The notes under the pieces are model-generated. The model did not search any database. It saw nothing but the letters and a program-made list of their open reading frames with translations, and was not told the origin of the DNA. From positions 248,001-312,000 of the forward strand of contig VIIQ02000649.1 in the NCBI GenBank assembly GCA_007449985.2: 64,000 bases of DNA. Reading direction: 5' to 3'. This DNA comes from Desmodesmus armatus. Lineage: Eukaryota; Chlorophyta; Chlorophyceae; Sphaeropleales; Scenedesmaceae. The translations under genes were made by a program, and so were the position numbers. This document shows, piece after piece, positions 11,899 through 24,500 of this stretch (position 1 is the stretch's first letter; every line of letters starts with the position of its first letter).

Positions 11899-13411
11899 CC
11901 TGGGAAGAAGCAGCACAGCACATGCATGTAGCTACATGAGGAAGTGCTTGGCTGTATTTTGTTCGAGCTGTTGCTATTGGGAAGTACTGGGCGAGCAGTA
12001 TTACAACGCCCGCATGGACGGAGGGCTGGAAAGCTGTTGGCAGAGCTGTTGTGGCCATCTGGAGTGACACAGGGGTCCGTGCCGCTCACCTTAGATTCTC
12101 CTTGAGAGGGATAAGGAGGATACCTAGATGTTGTCTGCACAAGGGCGGTTCTTCACGGGCTGCTTGACTAGTGGGAGTTCCAGATCACACAGGTTCTGAT
12201 CTAGTGATGCAAACGAAGCGGCAGACGTGAGTGCTGAAGCCGGAAAATATCAACTGCATGCCGATTTCGATATTTGCATGTGTCATGTGTTCACTCGTTG
12301 ACCTTGTTATTCAGCAGTAACAGGTGGTGTTGTGTTGTGCCATGCTGTGAACACTGCTGCCTGACTGCTGCTCCCCTTTGTTTGGTCGAGTAACAGAGCA
12401 ACTAGGCACACTGATCTGTGGTGGACACACCGAACAGTTCTTGACCGAGTCATTTTCGCTGTTATAAAGACACCAAGTACTGCCCAACCCTGCATGTGCT
12501 GCAACCATGCACTTGCAACCATGCACATGGCTCACACACCATATGCCTCAAGGAACCTTGGAACAGCTATCCATTTGACAAGGTGTGAACTGTAGTGCAT
12601 GTGCAGGCTGCCAAGAAGAGACCAACAGCAAGCTGGTACACCATGCTATGATGGTCACCACACTAACCTCGTACGCCAACCTAATGGCCGGCAGCTGCAG
12701 CCAGCTGATGCACGCCTCACACAACCCTGAGAATGGCACCAAACAATAACAACACGATGGCACCACTACAGCACAGGACACTGCCAACTCCTGCTGCTGC
12801 TGCTGCTGCTGCTGCAGCGCTGCATGCATCAACAGATGCACCAAACACAGCGCCTACAAAACAAAATGCATGCTTTGCCACACCCACTACAATGGCAGTG
12901 AGCTGCTACCTCCGTACACCCCTGCAGCCCTCAATCCATATGCCCGAGCTGCTGCTGCAGTGCTGCCACCCACACAGACTGGTGCACTGTTGGCTGAAAG
13001 GCATGCAAGACCATAGGGGTGTAGCGGCTACGCCATGCGCGGCGCCATGCAGAGCCCGTGGTTGCTGCTGGTGCTGGTACTGCCAAGCTGGTCTCTCCAG
13101 CAGGAAGCAGGCTAAACTACCAGCACAGACAGAGTGTGGCGTGGGACTGGAGGCAAACACAGCACAGCACAACAGGGGCACACGCACATGTCAACGCACC
13201 AAGCAGCAGTTGCCGCACGTGTGTAAACAACAAGCCTCAACCTGCAGGTCAGACCAGCACTCAAACCAGCCATGTGCATCGTCAACTAGCGGTATGCTTC
13301 GCTAGTCCTCTCAGTACCTGCCTTGCTCAAGCTCAGCGGCGGCAAGGGGCTGCTGTCTAAATGCTGAAGTATTGTGACCACCAAGCCCCGCCTGGCCCTG
13401 CCAACTCACCG
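11899..13411. other. intergenic region with the duplicated 5' flank (copy A)
   Basis: 11899-12412, upstream of gene 3, matches 15310-15822 upstream of gene 4. Shared blocks include AGTACTGGGCGAGCAGTATT, GTCTGCACAAGGGCGGTTCT and CCCCTTTGTTTGGTCGAGTA, in order and with small gaps. The shared block probably carries the promoter. 12413-13411 shows only low-complexity sequence, including a CTG run near 12790-12815 and CACAGCACAGC near 13155. No gene is supported. Confidence 0.6.
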
Positions 13412-15309
13412 TCACTCTGCCAGCGCTGCAGCCGCCTGCTGTGCCACTCCAGGGTCGCTGTGGTCAAGGTGGAGCAGCAGGATTCGGCGCCACACAGGCT
13501 CGCTGCCAGAACCCTGTCAACAGCAGCAGCAGTATGAAGGCAGAGCCTCTGTTGTCAGGCATATGTAGAAAATGCACGACGCACTTGAGACACACAACCA
13601 CGCACAATGAAACAACACAGCCGCCAACCAATTGACGCATCATGAATCATGACCACGCAGATTGTAAAGGACCTTAGGCAACCCGGTGCAGACGGAACAA
13701 GGTGCCACATTTCCTACCAAGTACCACCAGTCTGACTCACTAAACCAGCACAAAGACAGCTACTACAGCAAAGGACTCAAATATACAGGAAACATGACCA
13801 AAGGCGCATGAACGAGGACACATCACACAAGCATGGGCACCAACTGATCAGCGCCGAACTCACCTCAGCAGTCAAGCTGACCGTCTGCCGGACGCCGCGG
13901 AAGAAGCCGTTGTAAGTCAGTGCCGTCAACTGCCTGAGCTGTGTCAGCTGCAGTAGCGACTCCGTGCGAGAAAACGTAGGGAGATCAACTCTCAGCTCCC
14001 TCAGCCCTGTCAGCTGACACACTGCACGCATACCATGAGTGTTCAAACGCAGAGTGTGCAGCCCAGTCAGCCCCTGCAGTGCAGGCAGGAAATCTGCCCC
14101 GTACTGCAACAGCTGGACATTCATGGACTGCAGGCCAGGGCAGCAGCTGACAATGCGGCTGCCTTCAGGAGCTGGGGGGTTGACCACTAGGGGCCGGGAG
14201 TCGCTCCCTGGATGGGTGACAAGGGAGATGTCAAGGGAGCGCAGGTGTGGCAGCTGCCTGCCAGCAGGGAACACGTGCTGCCACACACCTGCTGGCAGTG
14301 TGCAGATGCTGAGGTTCAGGTGCTGCAGCTTGCTGCTTGCTGTCAGAGTGGAGAAGGCTGCTGCAGGAGGGCTGCCATCCTCAAGTGCCCAGCTGCTGGA
14401 CCTCATGTCCAGGTGCGTCAGCTGCTGCAGGGGCTGCAAGTGTGACAGCAGCTGTACAACTTCTGCTGCACCACCAGGCACTGTGCAGTACGCCAGCTGC
14501 AGGTGCTGCAGCTGGGTCTTGCCGACCAGGACACCTGACTCAACAGATACCTCTTGGTCATCTTGTAACCGTCCCGAAACCTCCAAGCGTGTTAGGCAGT
14601 GTGTGCCTGACAGCATGCTGGCAGTGACACAACCGTTGTGTGTGCAAAGCCGCAAGACCTGCAACCGGGTGAGGTCCTGCAGGGGCTGCAGGGCAGGCTG
14701 ACCCTGACCAGGGCGCTGCAGCACAACTTCAGCAAGCTCAAGGTAGGTGAGCTGCTGCAGCCGCTGCAGCTCGCCAACCGGAAAGTCCACCCACAACCCA
14801 TGTGTGGTCAGACCCACAATGCTGAGGTGCTCCAGCCCGGCAGGCAGCTGTGACAGTGCTGCTGCAAGCTGCTCCTCGCCATCAAGCAGCTTGCAGTCAC
14901 TGAGCCGGAGCCGCTTGAGGGCCACAGCAGCAGCCCCCAGCATGCCATGCGAGCCACTGCCTGGCTGCAGCTGCAGGTGCAAGTGCTCAAGCTGCAAGCT
15001 GCTGAGCTGCAGGTTGGACGGCAGCTGGCGGAGTTCAACTGTACCCTCTTCAACCCCAAACAGGTGTATGCTGTCCACGTGCTGTCCGTGCCTGTCGAGG
15101 TACAGCAGTGCGCTGTCCATCTGCTGCTGTTCGACGACATTGACTGTAATGCTGTGCAGCGCGGCCACAGCTGCCTGGTGCAGCCTGCTGTGGGTCCTGG
15201 CCGCACTGAACAAGCTGCGCTGGTCGTCAGCTGCTAAGCACTGCAGTACTGCCAGCAGGCAGGGGTCGGGCAGCCCCAACAGCACGAACGCTGAACCCCC
15301 GCTGGCCAT
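13412..15309 (-). CDS. F-box-like/leucine-rich-repeat protein 4
   Basis: Exons 15309-13864 and 13513-13412 join cleanly in phase 0 (GAG|GTGAGT and TTGACAG|G), giving about 515 residues. Residues 1-55 contain the F-box-like segment LGLPDPCLLAVLQCLAADDQ and RTHSRLHQAAVAALHSITV. About sixteen leucine-rich repeats follow, with AxxLQHLxLxxCxLPAGVWQHVFPAG-type units in the middle. The final exon gives GSEPVWRRILLLHLDHSDPG, then QQAAAALAE and stop. This is the best preserved copy and a good reference for the array. The stop codon is followed after two bases by a GTGAGT donor, implying a 3'UTR intron. The role as a ubiquitin-ligase adaptor is inference. Confidence 0.82.
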
Positions 15310-16334
15310 CCTGGGAAGCAGCAGCACATGCATGCAGCTACATGAGCAAGTGCTTGGCTGTAGTTTGGTTCGAGCTGTTGTTATTAAGAAGTACTGGGCG
15401 AGCAGTATTGCCTCGCCCGCATGGACGGAGGGCTGGACAGCTGTTGACAGAGCTGTTGTGCCCCCAGAGTGTCTGACACAGGGGTCCGTGCCGCTGCTGT
15501 CTCACCTTGGTTTTTTTTTAGAAGAGGAACCCTAGTTGTTGTCTGCACAAGGGCGGTTCTTCGCGGGCTGTCTTGACTAGTGGGAGTTCCAGAACATACA
15601 GGTTCTGATCTACTGCAATATGCACAAGAAGCGGCAGACGTGAGTGCTGAAAGCCGGGATATAATACATGAATGCCGTTTTCGATATTTATATGTGTCAT
15701 GTATTCATTCGTTGACCTTGTTGTTCAGCAGTAACAGGTGGTACTGTGTTGTGCCATGCTGTAAACACTGCTGCCTGTCGCTCCCCTTTGTTTGGTCGAG
15801 TAACAGAGCAACTAGGCACACTCATATGTTACACAGACACAGGCTTGCACAGCCTATAAAGCACACCCCAACCAGCACTGATGCTGCCAGAACCTCAACA
15901 CACCAAAGACAAACACTGCTGCCGCTGACAATAAAATACTGACTGGCTGCTGAGACCACCACCAACACCATTTGCCACTACCATTACCAAAGATAATGCT
16001 GGCAGCACTGCTACTGCTGCAATGTCACCATGGTCGCTTGTCAATCACCACAACCGCCCGCAGCGCAGCCAACTAGCCGACATGCACCAGCAGCGCAAAC
16101 ATGCCAAAATGGCTGCCTGAGTTGCAATGCGGTCCTGCGGGTGCACCAGCACTGCAGACTGCACAGCCCTCATGTACAAAGAAGCCACTGGATGGGGTGG
16201 CACCCCACTCAACCCTGGGGCACCAATTGCAAGCCTGTCACAAACTATGCACAAATTATGCACCCAACCACTCCGGTCGGCAACGCTCACGGATATAAGC
16301 AATGTTCACACTGTGGGCCAGGAGATCAAGCAGC
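15310..16334. other. intergenic region with the duplicated 5' flank (copy B)
   Basis: 15310-15822 is the second copy of the promoter-side block seen at 11899-12412. 15823-16334, between that block and the 3' end of the next LRR gene, shows no supportable gene, only scattered CTG and CAC-rich sequence. Confidence 0.55.
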
Positions 16335-18297
16335 TCAGCTGTACCGTCCCATGAACATGTTCGCCAGTGTCTTGACACCAGCCCACAAGCTGCAACCCCG
16401 GGGCCTTGACCCCCTCACAACGACGCCATTCCAGTCTGTGTGGAAGGCAATGATCCTGCTGCCGCTGGGAGCTCGCCTGCTGATTGGTGGTAATGGTGGT
16501 GACTCTGGGTCCAAACCAGACAGATCGGCATGCAGGGCATCCAATGCCGCTTGCAAGCCACCCTGCTCCAGCTGCTGCTGCGTTGGCGGCTTGCCCTTTA
16601 CGATCAACCGGCTCAAAGAGGGTAACTGGATCAACGCGGAAAGTCCATCAACAGCGGAGACCCTGTACCAGTGGTCATGAATGCCATGCGTGAGCGTCAG
16701 CGTCTTCACTTGTGTGAGGGTAAGCAGGGGCTCTACACACGGGACTGCCTTCACCTCCAAATGCTGCAGGTTGACCGGCAGAGCAGACCCTGCTGGCACT
16801 CCCATCCACATGATAGGGAAGTTCGCCACCATCTCAGTGAACTGCCGACCCCAGTGCTGCTCATAGATTACCAGTGTGTCCAAAGCAGTGAGGTGAGTGA
16901 GCTGTAGTGCTGGCAAGAAGTCTGGGGGGCAACCATGCATGGGCTCAAACATCCGTGACACTGTCAGATGCTTCAGTGACACTGGCAGAGCCTTCTGCTC
17001 TGGCGGTAGGGGGTGACGGATGAACAGCTTGGTAAGGGAGGTCAGGGCTGACAGGGCAGGGGCCACGGTCCTTCCAACCCAGCTGGAGCTCCTGAAGGGT
17101 GGTCAATTTGGGCAGTTGCCTCAGCGCGGGCTGCCAGTCATGCGTTCGGCTGTACATGGCTTTACTTTCAAACCCAAGAGTGAGTTGTGTGATGGTGTAG
17201 GACAGTTGAGGCTGTGCGTCTGTGGGGTTGCCTGCAGGCCCAGCTGGGTTGACAGTGACAGTGACACCTGCAATAGGCAGCATGCAAAGCATTGGCGTCA
17301 TCTCACGCATTGACGGTAGCCTGCCTCACCCTCAGGGCCACTGTACTCAAACCGCTGAGCAGCATTGACTGACCAATTGAGAACAGGCATCAGGGACTGC
17401 AGGGCAGAATGGTAGCATGCCTTGATACACTGGTACAGAAACATCTACCAACCCTAGATGGTGTATGGGGCCCAGACCCCAAAGCTCAAATCCATGATGT
17501 AGGGTTGCTGCTGCGGCTGAGGCTTTCAACAATGCACCCGATCCACTTGTCTTAGCTGTACAGTGCCACTAGCTGCACAGTGTGCCTGCATGGCACCGTG
17601 GACCGTAGGGTAGCCACGCCACTAGAACTCACGAGCAATGTTCCGCTCATGGGCTAGCCACCATCACAGCAACAGTCAAAAGCATCTTTTGAAATGTACG
17701 CCCATTCCGAATGGGTTGGCAACCATAATCACCACTGCATTGTAAACCGTTAAAATTTTTCGGAAAACTAGGCACCGTACAGGCCATAAGCTTACCGCAT
17801 GACGTGTAAAAGCCACAGCAGCGGGCAGCAGGTCTTGGATTGATGCAGGACTTGTGCTGGGTGTGCATGTGCGTCCATAGGCGCTCCAAAACTGGCAACA
17901 AAGCAGGCGAAACTGACAGTCTCTGCATGCTGCTTGCTGACATCCCACACAGCCTCAGCTGGCTGATGTGCCCGCGTTGCAGGTGCCTTGCCACCCAGTC
18001 CAGCTGGTTTTTTGAAATGGGTATGGGAACGTCTGGCCCATCGATGTCACTTGAGCGTGCTGGGTCTTGGTTGATGCTCAGAGTCAGGTCTGTGCTGACG
18101 CAGCCTACTGCTGCTGCTTCTAAAGCGTCCTGCAGCTGCTTGCTGACACACAGCAGCCGCGCAAAGGTAGTGGAATCGAGCAGTCCTTTAGGGCCGTTGT
18201 CTGTATGCTGTAGAGCCAGGATAAGGGCCTGCGCGATTGCATCAGAAGTGCTGCTGTTGATCTGGACTGAAGCATGGTCAAGCTCAGAGTCTGACAT
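16335..18297 (-). CDS. diverged F-box-like/leucine-rich-repeat protein 5, with a one-base frameshift
   Basis: Four exons fit in phase: 18297-17796, 17555-17449, 17396-17330 and 17267-16335. The N-terminus (GLLDSTTFARLLCVSKQLQD, about residues 38-57) looks like a degenerate F-box. Later exons give leucine-rich repeats such as LTQLTLGFES, LPKLTTLQELQLGW and ALSALTSLTKLFI. Within the last exon the frame must change between LQLGWK and VAPALSALTSL; dropping one G from AAGGACC near 17080 restores a continuous repeat. This is either a recent lesion or an assembly error. The corrected protein would be about 535 residues. It is not a close copy of the array genes and lacks their conserved last exon. 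Exon 2 boundaries are the least certain. Confidence 0.6.
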
Positions 18298-18738
18298 GAC
18301 TGCACGGACAACTTGGTGTAATAGCGTGTTGTGCTACGATGGCTCAGCGCCCATCTTAGTGCATGGACGTGTCGCGATTGCCTGTCATTCCACTCATCTG
18401 CAGGTCACTGGAAGGGCGGCGCACCTTCGCGACCTCGGATGCGACGACCGTTTGCACAGACACCGAGGATTTGCATCATGCTCAACAGCACAACATTGCT
18501 GATTGCATTCTTCTAACAAGTTCAAACGTTTTAGATAGCTATAAGAGCGCACGTGACCAAGTTGCATTGGTGTTTGCTGCCTGGGAGGGTGTCACCTCCA
18601 ACGTCGCACCCGCGTCAACCGTCAACGCTGGCACGGATAGCGCAAATAGCAGGGCAGTCAAGCAACGAGCACACAACGAGGGTTCCACCCATCCGCAGTC
18701 AACAGGACGCTCTTTCCACCGCCTTTACATCAGCAGCC
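18298..18738. promoter_or_regulatory. divergent intergenic region between LRR gene 5 and the BTB gene
   Basis: These 441 bases separate two start codons that point away from each other, so both promoters must lie here. I cannot pick out a convincing TATA box or operator. An in-frame open stretch upstream of the BTB start reaches 18553, so the plus-strand start could lie further 5'. Confidence 0.4.
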
Positions 18739-19883
18739 ATGGCTTTGTCGTCACTCGCAACCTCCACAGCCACAGCGATCAAGGTGTTGGCAGGTTCAGA
18801 CTCCTTTGAACTGACCAGGGATGACGTGAACAGGCACCCCGACAGCCTGCTGCACTCGCTGCTGGCCTCAGTTGAGACAGGAAATGAGAATGCGCCATTG
18901 GAGCTGGACCTCAGCAGCGCCCTGTCCACCAGCAAGTTCAGCACATTCACGCATGCAACAGCTTTCACAGTGGCAATTTACAGGTAAGGCAAGGCGCTGA
19001 TTTCGATCTTACTGATGCCATTTTCTTTTGACAGCCCCTCAAGGCCTGAGTGTTGGGTGAGGGGCTCATTCAAGTTCCCTGTGGGTTGTGGTACCAATGG
19101 ATCCAGGTTCAAATGCCATTTGAGCTGCGTCCACCACAGCAACACTGAGGTGTATTGTTGGAAATTGGGGTTTTTTTCATCCACCTTGTGTCTGCGTCCT
19201 GTGCTGTGCTGCGCCCTGCAGGCAGGAACGCCTGCCTGTGGAGTTGCTGTCCACAGCCGCAACCTCTCATGGCACCCGGGCCTCTTTGACAAGCTTCACC
19301 AGCTGCTGGACTTCCTCAACCTGCCTGGCCCTGTCACCAAGTACCTGCCAGCCTTGAACACCATCCCCCTGCGGCATGTGGCCGTGCTGGACCTGCACAT
19401 TGAAGCAGCAGCACAGCAAGCGGTGGACCTCATGCTTGGCTCCTCGCTGAGCACAGAGGAAGCTGCCTTCTTCTGTGTCCGGCTGAAAAAGAACGTGAGC
19501 AGCCACTTCGAGGTGACAGTGTACGCCTTGAGCGGTCTGCCCCTTGGCCAAAGGGCTCAAGTGGTGAATTCAACGTTGGCTATAGCTATGAATCAGGGGT
19601 GCAAGCAGTCCAGCTGCCTGCGGGCTCGAGCAGAGCTGGTGGCAGTTTGACAGCAGTCGACTTGCTGCGGTATACCTCAGCCTATGGCTCAGATGTGAGG
19701 GACCACAAACCTCTGTTTGAGCGCATCAACACGGTCCTCACCAAGGCGCTCGCTACGGTGCCACTTGACAGCAGGACAGGGGCCCTGCACCATACCACCT
19801 TCACAGCAAGAATGGAGTATTGGCAGAACAGATCATGCCAATATGTTGATGCCAGTGGCTGTGTTTGGGGTGTCTGGTGGTGA
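18739..19883 (+). CDS. BTB/T1 (KCTD-like) domain protein, frameshifted
   Basis: Exon 1 (18739-18983, donor CAG|GTAAGG) encodes IKVLAGSDSFELTRDDVNRH and PDSLLHSLLASVE, close to the start of potassium-channel tetramerisation (T1/BTB) domains. The next exon begins near 19223 after CCCTGCAG. Its first codons continue the domain (RQERLPVEL), but the following LFDKLHQLLDFLNLPG lies one base out of frame. A second shift separates FEVTVYALSGLPLGQ from GEFNVGYSYESG near 19550, beside CCAAAGGG. The last open stretch ends at 19883, where a GTGAGC donor is also possible. BTB/T1 proteins form oligomers and often serve as cullin-3 adaptors; the C-terminal half is not recognised. It could be a decaying gene or carry two assembly errors. 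Confidence 0.5.
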
Positions 19884-21599
19884 GCTGCCTCAACCTCAAA
19901 TGGCTCTTCCTCCTGTACAGTTTTACTGCCAGTAAAAACCAGGCTGGTTGCCGTGTCAGGGCAATCAACCCACCACCCTGGCATGCTGACCCCTGGTTGT
20001 CGCACATCGCCGTCAGTGTCTGTGCTGCCAGGGACAGTGTCTGTGCTGCCAACATGCATCACTGTACAGTGTTTGTGGCTGTTGCGTTGAGTGCAGCCTG
20101 GTTTGTTGGAAGTGTGTGACAACCTGCAGAGTGTAGCTGCTGCATCGTTGCTGCCACAGCAACAGTGCACGGCGCGCATGTACTGTGCTGATTGGAAGAC
20201 TGCAGGTTGCTAGACTGAAGGGACTTGGCGCAGATTGGCAGAATGCCTAGTAGAACTGTCTTGCCGTTTGGCAATGTCCATGTCAGGGTTGCTGGTGGCA
20301 TGGCAGTGTTTCCCAGTCAGATTTGAGATGTAGTTGGTACTGTTGTTGAGTTCAACAAGTTGTGACTTGACAGACTGCACGTTGAAGCCACTGCTGTTGC
20401 AGCATAACTTATGCTGCACTTGTACACTTGTTGCCCTGTTGTGCTGTCTTGTGACAAGTAGCCTGTGTCACTGCGCCATCCAAAATGTGTGTCTGCGTGT
20501 AACATTTTCTTCCCCAAAATAGTACGTGTTGGCAACCTGCAACACAGCCTGTCAATGGTTGACACAGGCTGCTGATGTTATGAGGGCCAGTTCAAGGCTC
20601 TCTTGTCACAATTGTCACAATTTGTCATGACTAATCAGCCTGAGTGGCTACACAGGCATGCTGACTTGGCAGGTGACAGGCTGTCGCATACACACCGCGC
20701 CCCATTAGTTAGTGGATTGAGGCAGCTGACCTGCACGTGCCCTTCCTGCAGTGGCTGTCCTCAGCTGAGTGGGAGAAATAATACTTCGATGATATCAGAC
20801 TCACAGATGCCTGCCAACACTCCTACGCACAGCTGGATATATTCAAATCACGATGTTGTTACCAACCATAGTTGCACTTTACCACAACAACTGTACCTCA
20901 ACAACAGTGCAAAGTCGAGTTCAACTGACCTACAACCAAAACATGAGTCACTTTGAAATTTTGACACCTTACTACAGAAGGGCACACTGAGAGTGGCAGC
21001 AAGTGCGCCCCATACGCGCAACACACACTTACAGCACACATAACCAGCTACCTAGGTAGCAATTTTGCCCGTGCTTGTACACAGGAATGCTGCGGAGCAC
21101 GTACAAAACATCAACCCCACCAATTCATTGCCGACTTGCCTTGACACTGCAATGCAGGACTGCAGGCCAGCTGCCTGCACACCAACACAACTGCCTACAA
21201 GCAATGAATCACAATGCGCAACATGATGAGCTCCAGTGCAAGTCCACAGTCTCTGCTGTCTAAGCAAACTGCAGTACAGCAAGTTCCGACAACTCCCGCA
21301 TCACCACTGCTATTGCTGTTGAAGCTGCTTCCAGCGCTGCTGCCATGTCTGCCTTGGCAACCTTGGCCGCAGAATGCCACCTGCGCCGCCAATGAACTTT
21401 TCCGACATTTCTTGGGGTGTGCCATTCCTGCAGCAGGCAGCCGCAGTAGTGCACGGCAAGCAAAGCTCAGCACCCAGTAGCAAAAGGGCTCTGCAGTGGC
21501 TGCTGCTTGTTGCACAAGGCAGGCAGTACCGGCTGTTTGTTTCTGTACTGTGCTTGTAGGAGGCTGGCCGTGACCTGATACAGAGGGTTCAGCCACCAA
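19884..21599. other. intergenic region between the BTB gene and the NTF2-like gene
   Basis: No gene is supported on either strand. Two convergent genes end into this region, so it should hold both 3'UTRs. Short open frames lack splice support or recognisable domains. Further 3' exons of the BTB gene could be hidden here. Confidence 0.4.
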
Positions 21600-24500
21600 C
21601 TAAAAGCGTTTAGTCGTCCTGCAGCCCTGATCAGCGCCACAGTTTTTGGCAAGCTGTCTTGACCCACAGCCGGCAAGACCCACGTGCTTAGCCATCCTGG
21701 CAACCTGACACTTGAGAAGCAAAGAAAACATGTCTGCGCTACGCTGCCAGTGCTCAGTGCGGCACTGGTCGCAACAGGGCACTGACCTGTACAGCACCAT
21801 GTGAGTGATAAAGCCCTGAATGTTGAACACATACATCAGACAGCCATCAACCTGTACTGGCGGGTCACTGCCTAACGTCAGCAGCATCTTGAAACACACA
21901 AACACCTGCAGCACAGCACAACGGATGCAAGGCATACAACAAGTATTGCATCCTCAGCGCGCATGTTGTCGGTGACACACTATGGACTGTGTTGCAACAT
22001 TACTGCACACAGCCGCTACGCGGCACGGTCTGTTGCATGTGCGTCACAATGCCTCAAAGCATGTACCAGCAGCAGCGATAAGTTTCAGCTACCATTGCCA
22101 ATACCAATACTGTAGGAAATTCACCCTCTTCCCCGGCATTGCAGGGCACGAATGGCATGCAGGGACAGTGGATCCATTCACCGCCATTTTTCGTTGCACA
22201 CAGGTGCCTTCCAACACCCACCTTATTGCTGTAGGGTGTGACCGTACTGGCAGTGATTGCCACGTTCACATTGTACTGCTGTAGCCAGTCCGCTAGCCAC
22301 AGCTTGAGGGGTGTGATGCCCACAGACTTGGGTGGACCCCATATGGCCATTCCATCCAACAGAATGACACCTGGCATTGCAACATCATCCAAGCTGTCCA
22401 GAAACTTTTCACCCTGCAGTGCAACAGCAGACCATTACGTGGTGCAGCACTTTCCCTGATGAGCAAGACGGGCGTGGGGGCCGGCACATGGAAGCGGGGG
22501 AGGGGGGGGGCTGCAAGGCAAGACTGAATCCTGCTGCTGCCACCCACTTCTGAAAACAGAGGCCCACGAGAACCACACGTTGTCACGCACTGCTCAGGAG
22601 GCAAGTTCGTATCTAGAATGAAAACCATCTTTTTTCAGCACTGCACCCCCCCCAAGTCACACTTGTCACAACCTGTGTGCAATCCCCAAGTACCACAGCC
22701 GGCATCGCCATTCCTGAATTCTCAAATTCTTGCGTTGCAAGGGCCAGCCGCAACGTGCTGGGTGGAATAACCAACCCCTCATGCCCTCACCTGATTGAGC
22801 ACTTCAATGAGGGTGTGTGCATGTGTCAGCATCTTGAGCTGCAGGCTTTGGCTGGGTGTCCAAAAGGGCTGCTCTGTAACTGCCGGTAGGGGGGTGATCA
22901 AGTCCTCGTAATCAGGCGACAACAGCTGCAGACACAAACATCAGGGTGAGGCGCATGAACAGTTTCAAATAGCAGGGAAGCGCTGCGCAGTGCTACGTTT
23001 AGTACATCGAGTTGGGATACTGAACCGTTGTGCCACATGTGCTGCTTGCCACAAAGCAAACCTGGGCTAGACAGCAGCAAGCATGCTTCGAAATTTCAGG
23101 GGGTGCAAGTCTGCACTGCAAGGCTTGAGCATTGCTGGGCCGCCACCAGGGTTGGCTAGCAGCTTCACCATCCCCCTGTCAGGCACGTCCAGTGCATGCC
23201 ACAACGCCTGTAGTCCGACAAACAACCCTCCCAGCCAAACTGCAGCCTCTGCCAGCTCATAGCCTGCCACTGCACTCAAGGAAAGGACATGCTGCTGCAC
23301 TCACCAGCACCTCCCGCTCCTCCCTGAACCCTGCCCTCCATATCGTTATGTCCGTCACTTTGCCGGACTTGTCCGTGGTGAAGTGCAGGAGGCCGTAGCT
23401 GCCTGACCGCCTGTTGGTGGGTGCTAGGCCGTGGTAGCTGCCTGCAAGGGTAAGGTAAGGCAGGACTGGCAGGGCTGAGGCGGTTGTGTATGGTGCAATT
23501 CCAAAGTGCAGGTGTGACAGGGGCAGTGGAGGCGTGGTGTACAGGACTGCGAATGATGCGCCAGGCTGTGGCTGCGCGAATAGCTAGCGCGGCAGCTGCA
23601 CCTTACACAAAAGAGACCCTCCAGATGCAATGCTTCTTCCTCCATGCCAGCTGGTCTACTGACTGTACTTCACTGTAGCTGGAGCCACTCTACAAGAGAC
23701 ATCGGCACACACCTGAAGGAGCCCAACCCAGCGCCCTGATGCATGTAACCAGCCATCCAACTGCCAGCGCACCTGTGTTATTTGCTTCCCAGTGGAAGAA
23801 GGCTGTGACCTCAGTGAAGCCCTTTGCTGCCCCAGCTGTTGCTGCTACCTCCAGGAACGTGGCCTTCCAGTGACTGTACTCAGCAAACAGCTCCCTGTGC
23901 AACAAACAAGAAAGCGTGATTGAGTAAACTACGATTGTTGCAGACAACTAGCAATTGCATGCCTGCAAAAGATTGTAGTGTATAGCATGTTGGACACCAG
24001 CCCTTGTCTGCACAACACACCTGTGCAGCGAGGTGACCCATGCAGCTCCTTGGAAGGCCGTGCGGGGCAGCCACACACCATCACCCTGTGAGACGATGCA
24101 GGCAACACATTACCCACTTGAGCTGTCACTGATGGTGTTCATGATACAGGATAGTATGTCACAGGGCCATGCTGCTGCACACTATCTGCTCCTGCCTGTC
24201 TGCATGTGATGGACGGCAACCGTTCCTACTGCTCACACATTCACAGGGGGCAAGCAGCTGCACCCCAGCCGACATGTGCATCAGCCATGCACAAGTTCCT
24301 CCTGCTTGCTGCTGCTGATAACGTACCAAGACAAACTGCTCTGCTGCACTTCTCATCAGTATGGCGTTACTGCCAATATGTATGCCTGGTGATCCCTGCG
24401 CCCTCACTGCTGTTGCACCCAGGCCACAACTACCTACAGCATCTACTCACATGCATGACCACTGATGGCTGACAGTTGGCTGGGATGCAGCTGTCACTCA

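Noticed and set aside
11315..12067. Plus-strand Cys/Ser-rich open frames opposite the LRR genes (also 14039-14701 and 14747-15535)
   Set aside because: These are antisense shadows created by CTG/CAG-rich LRR codons; they recur opposite every paralogue and lack domains.
23067..23300. Minus-strand open frame with AGYELAEAAVWLGGLFVGLQ
   Set aside because: It lies wholly in the intron between the fifth and sixth NTF2-like exons (23304-22926), which join in phase without it.
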